Below, piece by piece: positions 5,483 to 7,012 of a DNA stretch of 7,012 nucleotides. Origin of the DNA: an uncultured Desulfobulbus sp. (GTDB lineage Bacteria > Desulfobacterota > Desulfobulbia > Desulfobulbales > Desulfobulbaceae); NCBI GenBank assembly GCA_946539945.1, contig CAMNHX010000084.1, forward strand, positions 1 through 7,012. The letters are read 5' to 3'. Made by a program: the position numbers and the translations under genes. The notes below the pieces were generated by a model. It was not told the DNA's origin. It saw only the letters and a program-made list of their open reading frames with translations, and ran no database searches. Numbering within the stretch: position 1 is the first letter of the stretch; each line of letters starts with the position of its first letter.

Positions 5483-6661
5483 TCAGCGTTGCGGCAGGCG
5501 GGGAAAGGTCGTTTGCCGCTGAATGGGAGCGTGTTGCGGCTGGACTGGCTGCTGTTCCTGAGCTTCCCGGATTTGTGACCGCTCCTGGCCTGCCAACGGT
5601 TCCAGCCGCTGAATCCGGCCATTGGCAAAGCGGAGCGGTGTTTCCGGGAAGTCACTTTGCGTCAGCCGGGCCATTTCACGGAAGACCTGCTGCTGCGGAT
5701 CAAGCATCAGCCCGGCCTCCTTGGTCTGCCGGGTGGAAATGACCTGCGCTTCAAGAAAGCGCCCTGTCCTGTCCACCTCAATGGACAGGATAGGAGCCAA
5801 CCCCAGGGCGCCGCTCAAGTTGAACATGCCATAGGTGTTGAAGTTGCCCAGACTGTAGGCAATCAGGCGATCCTGATACAGTTCCACAGCCCGGGTCACG
5901 TGCGGGCCATGCCCCAGAACCAGGTCTGCGCCAGCGTCAATCATCCTGTGGGCAAACTCATAGACATTGCCCCGGTTTTCTCCCAGAAAGAGTTCGCTGC
6001 GGCGCGGCACATGCGTATGGCTTGAACCTTCCGCGCCGCCGTGGAAGGACACGATCACCACATCCGCCTGCTGGGCCAGCCTGCGCACCAGGGCCTGGGC
6101 CTCGGGAATTTTGTTGATGTTCATCATGTCGCGGTTGGGCGCAAAGGCGGCAAAGCCGTAACGGACGCCGTTTACCATGAACAGGGCAGCAGGCTTTTCC
6201 ACCTGTCCCGCGTACTGGATGCCGACCCTGTCCAGCGTGGCTGTGGTGGCGGCACGACCTGCCGGGCCAAAGTCATTGGCGTGGTTGTTGGCAATGCTCA
6301 ACAGGTTGAAGCCTGCATCCCGGATAATCTGGCCGTAGCGTTCCGGCATACGGAAGGCAAAGCAGCGGCCAGAGCTGGATGCGCCACACTTGCCCGACTG
6401 CCCGTGATCGAGCAGGGCGCCTTCCAGATTGCCGAACACAATATCGCCCCGCAGATGGGAGGCAACGCGGGCAAAGCTGTTCCGCCCGTCGTCTGGCGGG
6501 AGCAGGCTTTCCGAGGGAAAGGCTGTGCCGATCATGATGTCGCCAACAGCAACGATTTTGAGGGTCCGGGTTTCTGGAGTCAAGGCCAGAGCTTCTGACT
6601 CTGCCGCGCCACAGAAGAGCAGCGCAGCCAGAACACAAATGGCAAGATGAGAAAGGTTCAT
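5483..6661 (-). CDS. CapA-family (PGA_cap) exported metallophosphatase-like protein
   Basis: The 392-residue protein begins with a signal peptide (MNLSHLAICVLAALLFCGAAESEALA, cleavage about residue 26), so it is exported. The body carries the ordered motifs of the CapA/PGA_cap branch of calcineurin-like phosphoesterases: VGDIMIG (39-45, metal-binding Asp41), GNLEG (77-81), SIANNHANDFG (122-132), SFHGGAE (205-211), GHGPHV (250-255) and YSLGNF (269-274). Family members are associated with poly-gamma-glutamate capsule or other surface polymers, but many occur alone with unknown substrates. No capB, capC or other polymer gene is present here, so a capsule role is not supported. A Gln-rich, probably disordered tail (about 357-383) ends the protein. 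The start at 6659-6661 has AAGGAG 4 bases upstream, a slightly short spacing, and gives a proper signal peptide. TGA is at 5483-5485. Confidence 0.9.
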   Translation of the reverse strand: MNLSHLAICVLAALLFCGAAESEALALTPETRTLKIVAVGDIMIGTAFPSESLLPPDDGRNSFARVASHLRGDIVFGNLEGALLDHGQSGKCGASSSGRCFAFRMPERYGQIIRDAGFNLLSIANNHANDFGPAGRAATTATLDRVGIQYAGQVEKPAALFMVNGVRYGFAAFAPNRDMMNINKIPEAQALVRRLAQQADVVIVSFHGGAEGSSHTHVPRRSELFLGENRGNVYEFAHRMIDAGADLVLGHGPHVTRAVELYQDRLIAYSLGNFNTYGMFNLSGALGLAPILSIEVDRTGRFLEAQVISTRQTKEAGLMLDPQQQVFREMARLTQSDFPETPLRFANGRIQRLEPLAGQERSQIREAQEQQPVQPQHAPIQRQTTFPRLPQR

Positions 6662-6821
6662 GATGCTCCTTGAAGGTTGAGGTTGAAGCGGAAAACGAAC
6701 AAGACAAGATTGGGCCTGTGCGATAATCCAGAGAATTTCACTTCAAAAAGTTTCCCTTCAAAATCCTCTCCCCTCATTTCCTCTGGGGCAGAAAGTGAAG
6801 AGTGAAGAGATATAAAGTTAT
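6662..6821 (-). promoter_or_regulatory. upstream region of the CapA-like gene
   Basis: This interval contains the AAGGAG ribosome binding site (6666-6671 on the minus strand), the tandem 13-base repeat listed separately, and a 7-base direct repeat AGTGAAG/AGTGAAG (6794-6807). It should hold the promoter of the CapA-like gene, but I could not identify a -35/-10 pair with good spacing. No protein with recognisable features is encoded here; a minus-strand frame across it (6658-6918) runs into the dispersed repeat. Confidence 0.4.
6736..6763 (-). promoter_or_regulatory. tandem 13-base direct repeat, possible operator
   Basis: TTTCACTTCAAAA (6736-6748) and TTTCCCTTCAAAA (6751-6763) differ at one base and have a 15-base period. 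On the minus strand each reads TTTTGAAGKGAAA. They lie 75 to 102 bases upstream of the CapA-like start codon, a plausible place for a regulator that binds side by side sites. A regulator is not identified, and chance in AT-rich DNA is possible. Confidence 0.35.
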
Positions 6822-7012
6822 AGCGTTTCCGTTTTGTCTTTTTACGACTTTCCCGCTTCACTGGAAAGCCTGAAGCGCGAAGCGCCGACTTTGCAGTGCG
6901 AAGCGCGGTAACAGTCAATCTCCTGAAGAATACTGGGAAGACGGCAGGGATGCTTCACTCCGCTTCGCTCCGTTCAGCATGACAAACTCTTGCCCGCTTC
7001 GCTCAACATGAC
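6822..7012. repeat. dispersed palindromic repeat, copy C (runs to window edge)
   Basis: The stretch opens with TAGCGTTTCCGTTTTGTCTT followed by TTT, nearly the same as the left edge of copy B. It contains CCTGAAGCGCGAAGCGCCG and a second GCGAAGCGCGG, then GAAGAATACTGGGAAGACGG and CAGGGATGCTTC, which match the centre of copy B. It ends with two partial copies of the right arm: CGCTTCGCTCCGTTCAGCATGAC (6961-6983, with a 4-base insertion) and CGCTTCGCTCAACATGAC (6995-7012). The right arm is therefore partly duplicated. Its full extent lies beyond the window. Confidence 0.65.

Noticed and set aside
5254..5655. 133-codon minus-strand frame across the CapA-like/mrr gap
   Set aside because: It overlaps both genes out of frame and crosses the palindrome; no motif or ribosome binding site.
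5483..6661. Poly-gamma-glutamate capsule locus
   Set aside because: Only the CapA-like gene is present; no capB/capC/pgs partners are in the window.

Overview
The window (7,012 bases, fairly GC-rich) looks like chromosomal DNA from a Gram-negative bacterium. The style of the proteins (an MltG with a long N-terminal cytoplasmic lead, a CapA-type lipid/wall enzyme, a stand-alone Mrr) and the Pro/Ala/Gln-rich tails suggest a deltaproteobacterial, Desulfovibrio-like source. That assignment is an inference from the look of the proteins, not from a search. No rRNA, tRNA, CRISPR array or insertion sequence is visible.

Left end (1 to 1162, + strand): the 3' end of an acyl carrier protein gene is followed by a short spacer with three copies of a 14-base repeat, then by a 299-codon open frame. 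That frame is the most unusual object here. Its first ~70 residues look like the start of an acyl-ACP thioesterase, and the rest looks like the C-terminal half of an AI-2E/PerM-type membrane permease with a basic tail. Both parts are truncated relative to their families and are joined in frame near bases 470 to 500. Isoleucine and arginine codon choice also changes there. The join is either a deletion or rearrangement fusion, or a chimeric assembly; the sequence alone cannot decide.

Middle gap (1163 to 1565): about 400 gene-less bases lie between convergent genes. They hold two copies of a dispersed palindromic repeat and a perfect 10-bp hairpin. The second repeat copy is a long inverted repeat whose arm runs into the stop codon of the next gene.

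Right part (1566 to 6661, all - strand). In transcription order: a secreted CapA-family metallophosphatase-like protein; a 32-bp perfect palindrome; a Mrr type IV restriction endonuclease; a heptamer tandem repeat; the endolytic murein transglycosylase MltG; and, 26 bases further on, a 12-helix-type MFS transporter. MltG and the transporter are probably co-transcribed. The wider gaps (112 and 143 bases), each containing a repeat, make a single four-gene operon less certain. Two genes (CapA-like, MltG) point to envelope polysaccharide or peptidoglycan metabolism, and Mrr to defence against modified foreign DNA.

Right end (6662 to 7012): the upstream region of the CapA-like gene contains a tandem 13-base direct repeat that could be an operator, then a third copy of the dispersed repeat that runs to the window edge. 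Apart from the odd chimera and the repeats, the gene content is ordinary. I do not see convincing evidence of a new multi-gene system.
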